Source: Pectinophora gossypiella
Lineage: Eukaryota > Arthropoda > Insecta > Lepidoptera > Gelechiidae
NCBI RefSeq assembly: GCF_024362695.1
Contig: NC_065404.1
Location: 11,200,604 to 11,264,603 of the forward strand
DNA: 64,000 nucleotides
Direction: 5' to 3'
Below, one piece after another: positions 1 to 9,500 of the stretch. Each line of letters opens with the position of its first letter. Position 1 is the first letter of the stretch. Made by a program: the position numbers and the translations under genes. The notes below the pieces were generated by a model. That model was given only the letters and a program-made list of their open reading frames with translations, did no database searches and was not told the origin of the DNA.

Positions 1-192
1 GAACCTCTCGAAAGATATTATTATGAGAAGTTGGCCCTGTTAAACCAATGTGACATTGACGGAAAACGTGCGGTCGATTGCATAATTCATGGACTAAGTG
101 ATAAAACTATGAGATCAAACGCAAATGCGTTACGGTGTACACATCCGGACCAATTACTACAATTTCTAATGAGCGTTAAGGAGGCCTGTTGA
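1..192 (+). pseudogene. gag-like fragment of an LTR retrotransposon
   Basis: Frame 1 is open from the window edge to a TGA at 190-192 and gives about 63 residues. It includes the segments CDIDGKRAVDCIIHGLSD and THPDQLLQFLMSV. An aromatic-rich start followed by an 'AVD.IIHGL.D..MRSNA' block and then a 'P..LLQFL' helix is the pattern of the capsid C-terminal part of insect LTR-retrotransposon Gag proteins. No zinc knuckle, protease or reverse transcriptase follows: the frame stops and noncoding hairpin-rich repeats take over. The 5' part lies outside the window, so I cannot say whether the stop is natural. The assignment rests on pattern resemblance only. Confidence 0.4.
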
Positions 193-215
193 TGTCATGT
201 TTGGGTTCACAGGTA

Positions 216-535
216 GGATATTTTAATAATAGGGAACTTGCGAGAATGGATGGGTTCGCAAGTAATAATTCTAGTTGTAAGAATGGATTGGTTTATAACT
301 AGAATCTGTTGTACAATGGTCTATGAGAACGGATGGGTTCATAGCCATTAAAAAGGAGGATTTATTTTATTTTAAGGATATTTTAATAATAGGGAACTTG
401 CGAGAATGGATGGGTTCGCAAGTAACAATTCTAGTTGTAAGAATGGATTGGTTTATAACTAGAATATGTTGTACGATGGGCTATGAGAATTGATGGGTTC
501 ATAGCCATTAAAAAGGAGGATTTATTTTATTTTGG
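216..535. repeat. 160-bp tandem duplication of a triple-hairpin unit
   Basis: Two head-to-tail copies (216-375 and 376-535) differ at only about six positions. Each copy contains three successive perfect inverted repeats. In copy 1 these are ACTTGCGA/TCGCAAGT (236-263), ATTCTAGTT/AACTAGAAT (268-305) and CTATGA/TCATAG (321-344). The three stems are unrelated in sequence, yet their loops share a GAAYGGATKGGT core. This looks like selection for, or amplification of, a structured RNA or DNA motif with a constant loop. It directly follows the gag-like fragment, so it may be noncoding sequence of the same retroelement. Confidence 0.85.
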
Positions 536-602
536 AGGATTATTATATTTAATAAGTGTTTAATGTTGAGCATGTTTTCTTTTTCAATTTTATTGTAACT
601 AT

Positions 603-800
603 TTAGTTGAATTTATCCACCGACCGAGTGTAAGGTCATTTAAATTTAGATATAGTGCATGAGGACATGCACTGTGTCAGGATGGACGAGTGTAAGGTCA
701 ATTCTAATCGAGTAAAATCTTACGTGAGATTGCAACACTGGCCGGAATGAGAAATACGGTTAAAAAGTAAAATGTTGGAGACGGGGAATTGTTTTGGGGT
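603..800. repeat. further short repeats and a hairpin after the tandem unit
   Basis: GAGTGTAAGGTCA occurs twice (about 627-639 and 689-701). Between them lies a perfect stem AGTGCATG/CATGCACT with a 4-nt loop. The sequence then runs into a TATATAAAATTGG stretch (about 814-826). It may be the continuing noncoding or terminal part of the retroelement whose gag piece opens the window. I could not define paired long terminal repeats. Confidence 0.35.
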
Positions 801-880
801 TTTTGTCATGGATGTATATAAAATTGGATAAGAAGCTTAAGAGTATTATGTTTAAAGAAAAGGAATGAATAAATAGGTAT

Positions 881-1290
881 ATGTTGACAAATATAGAAGG
901 TAAGTTTTATTATATAAGTTTCACTTGTCACGGAATTACCAATAATTTTGAACGAAAAATGATTGTATTGAAAGCAGAAGTATTCAACGATGGGCGACAT
1001 ACAGGAGAAAATATAGCGGCAAAGTTAGAAACTATGTTGTCATCGTGGGGAATTCCCAAAGAAAACGTATTATGTATTGTAAGAGATGGTGGCACTAACA
1101 TGAAAAAAGGTATTTCTTTATTGAGCATTAAAAATATTGATTGTTCATCGCACCAAATCCAACTTGTTGTTAAAGAAGGGCTTAAGTCACAAGAATCAAT
1201 CATTGCAGCCATTAACAAATGTAAAAAGAAAGCGACACATTTTCACCACTCTAATGTAGCTCAAGATGAACTTTCGCTAAAACATTCGCT
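881..1290 (+). pseudogene. hAT-superfamily transposase, internal fragment
   Basis: The reading frame carries the segments HTGENIAAKLETML, VLCIVRDGGTNMKKG and SSHQIQLVVKEGL. These match in order and spacing the central part of hAT (BED zinc-finger type) transposases: 'HT..NI...L...L..W.I', the 'V.DNGSNM' block that holds a catalytic aspartate, and '.C.AH.LQLVV'. The BED finger, the N-terminal catalytic aspartate region and the C-terminal dimerisation domain are absent. After about residue 135 the frame enters GCGAAT-type repeat sequence and ends at 1387, so the protein cannot be functional. No flanking 8-bp target duplication was found. Family assignment is fairly secure from motif order; the boundaries are approximate. 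Confidence 0.7.
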
Positions 1291-1375
1291 AAGTATTCGC
1301 ATAAATTTTGCGAATGCGAATGCGAATATTCAAAAATTTGCGGATATTCGCGAATGCGAATGCGAATATTCGTTA
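1284..1375. repeat. GCGAAT/ATTCGC-rich low-complexity repeat
   Basis: GCGAATGCGAAT and ATTCGC motifs recur in both orientations, including the palindromic stretch ATATTCGCGAATGCGAAT. This array interrupts the hAT transposase frame and creates a local self-complementary region. Confidence 0.7.
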
Positions 1376-1390
1376 CATCACTACTAGGTA

Positions 1391-1999
1391 TGATGCTATC
1401 AATGAACAATGTCTACATTTCTGTAGAAAATAATTTATCAAAAATGTCACAAACCAACGAAATTGTATATAACTCGGTCATCATCCGCGCCCGGCGATTC
1501 GTTGTCCGACGAAATTAGCGGCAACTCGCCTCGTCCCGAGCCTCTGTTTTATTCAGGCCCTTGGGAGCTCTGACACAATGAAAAAAATGTTGTATGGAAT
1601 GGTGACCGTTTTATTTTTTTTTGCCAATTATGGAAATTCGCGGGCAGCGCGCGCCACCTGCCGTAGACGAGATATGCCGGCTATTCTCCCGAGGCACACG
1701 CCACTTTGTTCCTGTTGTGTGGCTAGAGAAAGTTGCTAATTTCACTTTTACTATGACAGCATCGCGCAACCTTTATAGCTGTATGAGCTTTATTTGCTTT
1801 TGTGTCGTAGGAAAACAATTACTGAGCTGCAACGGTTAGCTCTTCAATTATTCAACTTTATTACGCTCGTACGTACCTATAGTGCCCTTAGACGGGCAGA
1901 GTAATGAGATGTAATGTAATGATATCATGAATAAATCGAGATTTCTAGTGTATAAAGAGTTGGAGTTAATGTCGGTAGTGGGGTTAATAAAAGCCACTT
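1391..1999. other. unassigned spacer
   Basis: No gene is supported. An open frame at 1621-1839 has no recognisable motif and no ATG start. The segment ends in TAATG-rich sequence (about 1903-1921) just before the foldback-like element. Confidence 0.4.
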
Positions 2000-4118
2000 A
2001 AAGGAGATCATCGGCTCTCCATACTTTGGCCGGCCCAAATTTGAAAGTGCCGGCCAGAGAAAAAAAATGTGTCGAACCTTTCGAGTACATTGCTCTGAAC
2101 ATTTTTTACTATGACACCAAACGTGTATGACCATTAGTTTGGCTTTAATTGGATTTTAAAAATCTCGATTTTTCATACATTTTGTAAAAAAAATTATTAT
2201 GTCCGTTGGGAATAAAAGGGATACAGGCGTATTACAAAGGACCGTTAGAACATTTATTAGTATGGCGCCAAACTTCTATGACCATTATTTTGACGTTTAT
2301 TGGACTTTCCGTTTTGGTTAATATGTTAAAATGCCGGCCATCGAAAAAAATACGTCGAATCTGTCTAATAGTTGCTTCTCAATATTTTTTAATATGACAC
2401 CAAACATCTATGACCATTATTTTGACTTTTATTGGAATTTACGTTTTAGTTCAAATGTGAAAAGTGCCGACCAGAAAAATACCATGTAGAGAGTATCTAG
2501 TAGATGCCTGTTAACATTTTTTTCTATAGCGCCAAACGTGTACGATCATTAGTTTGGCTTTTAGTTTATTTTAAAGATCTTGATTTCTTATTTATTTTGT
2601 TTAAAAATAAAGTGCTTTGGGCAAAAATTGCGGTACGGCGGATTACCAAGGACCTTTAATACAACTTTGACCATTTAATAATCTGGCGCAAAACATTTTT
2701 GACCATTATTTTGACTTTTATTCGTCTCTTTCCGTTTTGCTTCAAATGGAAAATGTCAGCCAGCGAAACAAATGAGTCAAATCTTTTGGTAAACGACTTG
2801 AAACGTATTTTTTTACTATATTACCAAATGTCGACTTTGGCTTTTATTGGACTTTTTAAAAATCTTTATATTTTTATATATTTTAACAATGACAACAAGC
2901 AGAACTTTCCCAATGACTTTGTGTTTTTGTTTTGTGTGTTGTTAGATGAACTTCTATATTAATACAATCGGATTTTAGTTATGACGTTGGCTGTAGTTTT
3001 TGCATTCCACTCAACGTTACGGCCTAAGTTAAGGTTGAATTATTATGACCGTAGATGGTTACCACCCTCCAAAGATAAGCTTGCCATCTATGTCATCTAC
3101 GTCTGAAGTAGCTGTTAGGGAAGACAGGAGTCGGGCAGTTGTACTTTGCATGTATGCCGATCACAATGTCCTGGTGCTACTCGGCCGATAACATAGTACC
3201 TCTATCACCCCACTGTATTTTCCTTGTATACACTTTCTTAAAAAAAGTAGCTTCTAAAGCGTAAACGCAAACCTATTTTTAATTTATAAAAATGTGTCAA
3301 AAATGACTATATTACGCCTTTAGCAAGATAGTTCTATTATCACCAGATAAAACTTTTTTTCGCCAATGTGTAGGTATCTATGAAAACACCAGATTTTTGA
3401 AAAATCGAATCAAGTTCAAAATAGTGGCCATAGACGTTTAATTCCATAGCAATAAACATTCGGACGATCCTTTAAATAACGCGCCTGTTATATTTTATTG
3501 TTTTACAAAATGAATCATAAATCAAGTTTTTTTTTAAATCCAACAAAAGCCAAACTAATGGTCATACACGTTTTTGTCATAGTGAATAATGTTTACAGGT
3601 ATCTTCTCCATAGCTTTGACATGTGTTTTTTGCTGACCGGCACTTTTCACACAGAAACTATAACGTATAAAGTCCAACAAAAGTCAAAATAATGGTCATA
3701 GACGTTTGGTGCCCTAATAATAAATGGTCAAACGGATAAGTTATAACGGAGTATACCAATATTGTTTCTTGGCCGGCACTTCACATTTTCACCAAAAATG
3801 TATGAAAATTATTTTTTTTTTAATTCGAATAAAACCGAAAATATTGACCCTACAGCTTTGGTGCCATAGTAATAAATGCTCAGACGGATAAGTTCTAAGG
3901 ATATATACCATTATTGTTACTTGGCCGGCACTTTACATTTTGACCAAAAATGTATGAAAAATACAGTTTTTTTAATTCGAATAAAACCGAAGATATTGAC
4001 CCTACAGCTTTGGCGCCATAGTAATAAATGCTCAGATGGATAAGATCTAACGGAATATAGCAAAATTATTTTTTGGCCGGCACTTTGACTTCTGGGCCGA
4101 AATCCGATGATCTCCTTT
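2000..4118. mobile_element. foldback-like DNA element with long, internally repetitive inverted arms
   Basis: The left tip AAAGGAGATCATCGG (2000-2014) is exactly the reverse complement of the right tip CCGATGATCTCCTTT (4104-4118). Both are followed inward by a GGCCGG...AAGTGCCGGCC block. The left arm holds at least five diverged direct copies of a unit around 'ccaaacgtgtatgaccattaktttggcttttattggattt' (near 2113, 2264, 2396, 2529 and 2685). The right arm holds the same unit in inverse orientation (near 3559, 3692, 3845 and 3997). Spacing in both arms is about 132-156 bp. The centre (about 2900-3400) is non-repetitive and encodes no transposase that I can see. This is the architecture of foldback-type or other non-autonomous DNA elements. 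A target-site duplication is not evident. Confidence 0.75.
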
Positions 4119-4573
4119 CCTGGTTACATGAACATTTACCGAAAAAGCTTTTAAAACCACTGCTTTTATAATCTTCCCCTTTTAGTGTAACGTGTTAAGT
4201 AGGGACGTCATTTTAGTGGGAATAGTGGGTAGTAATGAGATTTCCCATCAAGGCACAGAAGGTTGGGACGTTTATAAAGACAAGGGTAACCGCGACAAGG
4301 GATGTCATCTACTAGTTACTTAGTATAAGTGGATGTCTGTTCATAGTAATGTACACAGACTATATTTCTGTACCGTCGGTGAAAAGTAATACAAGTCCAA
4401 AATTGAAGTTTTGAGAAAATCGAGTTTAAAGTTAAAAATATTCTAGCTCGTGACTTATAAGGAATAATGGAACAGAAGTTAGATGTGTCGATAGGTGATG
4501 ATGGAAGGTTTCTTTTCTAATATTTAGTTATATTTAGAACCTAAACAGAAATGGTAGAGGATCAAAATAAATT

Positions 4574-4902
4574 ACATGTATCAGTTGACACCAACTTTTA
4601 TACTGTGTAAATTGATACAAGTCTACATATACCTTTTTACACACATAACTATACAAAAGTCATCGTTGATATATCATATTTTCAATTAATAATTTTACAG
4701 TCTTATTGTACATAAAACAAAATGTCTTGGAAGAAAGTTTATTTTATGAAGTTGTAGAAAGGCAAAATTCTATTTATTTTCTTTAAAAAGTAAAGAAACG
4801 TAACTTATATCAATTGACACAAACGATAAACTATAACGAATTTGTGTCAAGTGGTATAACTTGATTTATTTTTTCGGTTTTATTGTGTAAAATGATACAT
4901 GT
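4574..4902. mobile_element. small inverted-repeat element or foldback relic
   Basis: ACATGTATCAGTTGACAC at 4574-4591 matches the reverse complement of 4885-4902 at 15 of 18 positions. Inside it, related motifs (ATTGATACA near 4610, TATCAATTGACACA at 4808-4821, TTGTGTCAAG near 4841) occur in alternating orientation. The AT-rich interior has no ORF. It resembles a MITE, but the ends are not independently confirmed by a target duplication. Confidence 0.35.
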
Positions 4903-5128
4903 TTTTACGAATTTCTAGTAATAAATACATATAAAGATGGTACACGTATATATAGTGTAAGGTGGCGATAATAAAATATTTTGTTATGATTTTACTCTCA
5001 AAACTCATAAATAACCGGTCAAAACCACCACTGCTGCCCGCTACAAACACATTTTGTCCACCACACTACGCCCCTAATCAAAACCATTGTTGGTTCATCT
5101 TACAAATTCAATTATGATAATATTTCCA

Positions 5129-5148
5129 CTAACCTAACCTAACCTAAC
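5129..5148. repeat. four CTAAC units (insect telomere-type repeat)
   Basis: The sequence is (CTAAC)x4, the complement strand of the TTAGG telomeric repeat used by most insects. At only 20 bp this is an interstitial trace, not a telomere. Confidence 0.8.
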
Positions 5149-5230
5149 AAATAAAGGTAAGAGGAATCATATTAAGACTGGTCATTAGGAATGTTTCGGG
5201 CTAGCCTGGCAGCACGGCCTGGAGATAAAA

Positions 5231-5640
5231 GTGATGTACCTACGTACTTTTAAACCAAAATCACACAAACTGGTTAGTGTTACTTCATTCCTGCTGAAAC
5301 TATTTAAAAGATTACAACTCATTCCACAATCAAAATCCCCTAAAGTATACATGTATCACGAAGAAAATGAGCAAAGCTTGCCCGGCAATCGAAGGGCGCA
5401 TTTCCACAGAGGTTTTGATAATTCAATACTTCGAATTATCAAAATTCCCGGTCTAATGGTAGCCCGCAACATTGACAGAACCATAAACGGAGTCGAATCA
5501 ATGTTGACGATAAGAATAGGTAGAGAAAATGAAGATCATTGATTCACCTTCAAACCTATAGGTTACACAGGGCTATCCTCAGGGTAGGTCTTATCACCTT
5601 TACCATGGTCTGTTATGGTTAAGCTAAATGAGTTCGTTTC
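5231..5640 (+). pseudogene. decayed Jockey-type LINE reverse transcriptase, central part
   Basis: The frame includes KLVSVTSFLLKLFKRL, which resembles the 'RPISLTSFLLKTLERL' segment of Jockey-clade reverse transcriptases. It is followed at the expected distance by a GFDNS block (compare 'GAFDN'). After a stop at 5540, about 5570-5625 reads GYPQGRSYHLYHGLLW, comparable to 'GCPQGGVLSPLLW'. The YXDD catalytic block is not found. Stops, frameshifts and substitutions make it an old dead copy. The C-terminal part continues at 6150-6500, beyond an antisense insertion. Identification is by motif order only. Confidence 0.55.
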
Positions 5641-5704
5641 CACAAAACTTTAGACGTAAGCACACGTTCCGCGTATCCTCGCGTATGGACCACTATTGTG
5701 AAGT

Positions 5705-5770
5705 GGGCAACTTCCCACTATATCATCATCATCCTCCTGCCTTTATCCCACTCTAGTTGGGGTCGTCACA
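5705..5770 (-). mobile_element. lepidopteran SINE/LINE tail, reverse orientation
   Basis: The sequence ATCATCATCATCCTCCTGCC followed by a 'CCCACTCTAGTTGGGGTCG' block is the complement of a 3' tail ending in ATGATGATGAT. I recognise this tail from dispersed lepidopteran retroelements (in the usual form '...CCAACATAGTTGGGAAAAGG..GGAGGATGATGAT'). The body is too diverged to delimit. Confidence 0.5.
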
Positions 5771-5988
5771 ACATGTATGGACAAATGTCCCATATCTAAT
5801 GTTACTTTAATGGGCTCAGTTTTCCGCATAAACGCAAGTGGTCCATGATGCGTGCTTTTGTTGACTATGTAAGCCAACCAGCTCCTTTCAGAAGCTTAAA
5901 TACCTCCTGGGATTTCTACAAACTTTGTGACCTGGTTTAATTAAGGGGTTGTGCCCGTGGTGTTGCCAATTATTTATTCTAATCTAAT

Positions 5989-6083
5989 TTATCCTACAAG
6001 ATCCCACTGCTGGGCAAAGGCCTCCCCTTCCTCTTTCCATTTTTCACGGTCCTGTGCGTAATTCTCTCTTATATAATCAAAAT
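5989..6083 (-). pseudogene. extreme C-terminus of an RTE-type LINE, 5'-truncated
   Basis: On the minus strand the frame reads ...ENYAQDREKWK and then GEAFAQQWDLVG before a TAA at 5991-5989. This is the conserved RTE ORF terminus ('AQDR..W..LGEAYVQQW'), the same region that ends the intact element at 15174-18600 (AQDRRKWKNMEEAYVQNW there). The two copies clearly belong to different RTE subfamilies. The fragment lies inside the decayed Jockey-type LINE and points the other way, so it is probably a later, 5'-truncated insertion. Confidence 0.65.
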
Positions 6084-6149
6084 ACAGAAAAAACAATTTA
6101 ACGGTGGTGCACAGAGTTCAGAGTAGTTGTTCCTTTTATAAAGACGAGA

Positions 6150-6500
6150 AAGCTCGACCAATTATTTACACTATTCAACGCGTTTGAGAAACTGGTAATC
6201 TTCTCTTGAGAAGATGTGGCAGATCCCGATGCTGCCGATGCCAAGCTGGATCCAAGTGGAAACTTAAACCCAAAAGTGTGTACGATCATCTACAGCTGTG
6301 TAGGTTCAAAAATACCACTACCGGCGCTTGCATCAAAGATCTAACCAGCGTGTATTGAATGGCTTGCATATTAATTGGCGCTTGATAATATTTGGAGCTA
6401 TTATTTCACGTCTACAACCTCCTTAGCAATGAAAGCAGCGTTCAATCTGCCACCGCTTAACCTGCATATAATCAAGAAAACTATGTAAAACAGCTATGCT
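6150..6500 (+). pseudogene. decayed Jockey-type LINE, C-terminal part
   Basis: At about 6265-6298 the frame reads NPKVCTIIYSC, comparable to 'SPKVV.WLYT..V'. At 6418-6489 it reads LAMKAAFNLPPLNLHIIKKT, comparable to the 'AALEVLLGLPPLHL.I..EA' segment near the end of Jockey-clade polyproteins. Order and orientation match the RT fragment at 5231-5640, so I treat the two as one old element split by the antisense RTE and tail sequences. Several stops are present. Confidence 0.5.
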
Positions 6501-9500
6501 TCGAGCTAAGGGAAGGAGACTAATGACAGTTATGACAAATCTCAAATACCTCTTGACTAACACTGCCATGGTGATATCGACGCCATGATCAGGACTCACA
6601 ACTTATTGAGGTACTATTATTAAGTACTACAAGGCGGTTATAACAGAAAGAGAAAAAACACGGTTTGGCCTGAAGTACTAACGTAACCTATACCCATTCG
6701 CAATGCGGATCAGATATGGTTTGCTGTGGCTCTAGACAAAATGGCTTCCCATAGACAGGTTTATGCGGAGGTTACCCTAAGATACACACTGGTGGCGCAT
6801 AGAATCGAACTTGTATGTATCATTATACACGACATGTTATTGATATCCAAGATCGTATTTTCTGAAATATTTTGATATATATTAATTTATATTACTTTTC
6901 ACGAAAAAATAAATTTGGTGTTTGATGTTACAACTAAAATTATATCATTAAACACGGACCGTGAGAATTCAAGCATGGCGTGTATTTTAATATATCTTGA
7001 GTTGCATTTACTTACACCAAAATATTTAATGAAAATCTTCATTTCACTTTGATGCAAGTTAAGATGAATTATGTTACACGTGTTATAACAGCATGAATCC
7101 TTCACAAACAGTACTTATATCACTTTACACAAAAATTATCTCCGTATTTATAATAGCTACAGTTACGAGAATTAGACAGAAAGAAAGAGAATTTTTCGAA
7201 CATGAAGTGTGTGCTAATAACTCAAAAGTGATACAACTCGAGTTGTATTACTTTTCACCGACGGTACAGATTTATTGATCACTTCAAAGGCCGTTCATAT
7301 CTACAGTTTTATCCCTATCTATTTGCATCTAATATCTATGTAGCACTTACTTATTCAGCGTAATGTAATGAAACTTTTATTTTATGCTAATTCCTTGGGG
7401 TTGACCCGAACAACTTCCCAGAATACAAGCAGAGGACTTTGTGCCCGAGAATCGAGGGTTCCCTAAAAGCGATATATGTATCGGCCACTGAATTTCCCTT
7501 GGGTGTTATAATAGCATAGTAGTTTGGCGCGATCGATACAGCGCAAGTAATGCAATGATATCGGATCGTAAGCAGTTATCGAGTATGCGATCGGTATTTT
7601 CCGTCGCAACTGTTCTGAGTCACCGCGCCGCCGATTCGCGGAACTCGCACAACCCTCCGGCGGGGGTGCGTTTGCTAATGACCACCGGACATCGACCGAC
7701 CAAAATGCAACCAGCAAAACGAGCAAAACTGCACTCTGCAAACCACAACATTAAACACAATTTAGCGGATTCCGCTCACTCTGCACTTCTAGTGCGTGTT
7801 TATATGCAACCTTTCAATCGGCACTGTTATTTTGATAAATATGTATGAAGTAGCGAAACCGGCATCGTGGGTAACGTAAAACGCCATCGTGAAAATTTAA
7901 TAACACTTCCTGGTGGTGGTGTAATGAGTCATATCCGTCGAAGGGTTAATATTTACGCGATATCGTAAAATAAAATCATCATGTCTGTCTTTCTTTGAAG
8001 TATTTTAAAGGGGTAACTCACCCCATTTGAAACATTTGTACGTAACAATAATTGTGGTTAATAATAGCTATAGAACAATAGCGGATAAGGAGTCTTATTT
8101 CAAGTTAAATTGACTTGATAAGTGGGAATATTGTTTAATGAGCTAATTAAGTACTTCATGCTGCAGTTAGTATATCACAGGTACCAGGCCCTTTATGCTC
8201 TGCCAGTACTTTGATATACAACACAAATACGCAGTTTGATTTGCACAGTCGCTATTGCGTCGTGTTGAAATTGTGCAAGCAGCCTTATGACCAGATTCAA
8301 GGCATGTGTGCTCCTCACTTTGAAACTTGGCTTATCTGCATTCTGTCGTTAAGTTTATACACCTACCTATACCAATGCTGAAGTCACCACAGCGAGGATC
8401 GCGTTACTCATCTGCACTCACTAGAAACGTTTTATCTTACGCTTATTTAACCACGTATTCTATCATGAGTAATTGTATAGATGGTTTTGTATCTATAGGC
8501 ATCGATATTGCTCTGTACTTACCTACTTACTTGCTTAAGTTACATCACAGCATTTTGTATTACATTTCCCGATTGCGTAATCTTTGTGTTTGGGGAAATA
8601 ATACAAATAAATATGTTTAAAAGTATCTGTTGTTGCTCCCTCCTTGACTCCCTGCCTCACATTCGATAATGGAGATAACAATCGGACATTTTACATTCAC
8701 TTCACAAGCCACCTTGGCCCACGCAAGGTGACTCAGTGATATTATGCACCTTTAGCCAATGACAACGTCGAAAGTGCCTAGGCATTCAGAAAAATCCGGT
8801 TTGGTAATACGTCATTTCGCTTGTTTTTGTTTTTTGCATTACATACTGATATGAAGGTCTTTAAATTGTTTTGTTACAACAACCAGCTCTTTAACTGAGT
8901 TGAGGATAAATCTTCAATTCAAAAGCTATTTCTTCAAAGTTTGCGGCCTAGTTTTGTTTTAACATTTATTTAACATGAAACCTGTTTGTATCGTACAACC
9001 TTGAGGTACGTAAAAGTTGCAAAGGTCGATGCTATTAATAGTAATATGTGGAAACTGTTTCAGGAATTATACAAAATTATATTTCAGTAAGTAGTGAGCG
9101 CTCATTGTTAAATCGTTAAGTAGTTACATTAGTATGTAAGCAATGTTCTGTAGAGATAAGTCTGTCGATTGGTAGCATTGTCTGCCACACATCCAGTAAA
9201 TGATTACGAAAATCGATACTCCCAAGTTCCATAATCAAACATGTTCATTAAATAGTGATTGAAATGACCAGCATAATAGGCCAGGCGATGTGCACCAGGC
9301 CGCCTCGAAGGCAACTGACTGTGGTAGTGAAAAGCGAACAGTATTTACGCTATATACAAGCGCTGTATAGCTCCACACCACATGAGTCTTCCCTACATTA
9401 CGAGGTAGTATGATAATATTGGCAATCCAGGTTGGACATTCATGAACGCTCTTTGTGCGTTACTCAGGCCAGTATGGAACGTACCTGCTGCTCTCATTTT

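Noticed and set aside
5129..5148. TTAGG-type telomere repeat
   Set aside because: Four units in the middle of mobile-element relics. It is not a telomere or a telomeric retroelement junction that I can demonstrate.
7463..7741. Minus-strand frame whose first 25 residues look like a signal peptide (QSAVLLVLLVAF...)
   Set aside because: It begins at TTG, with an in-frame stop four codons earlier and no ATG. Only a weak AG splice site could supply a start, and the rest shows no domain.
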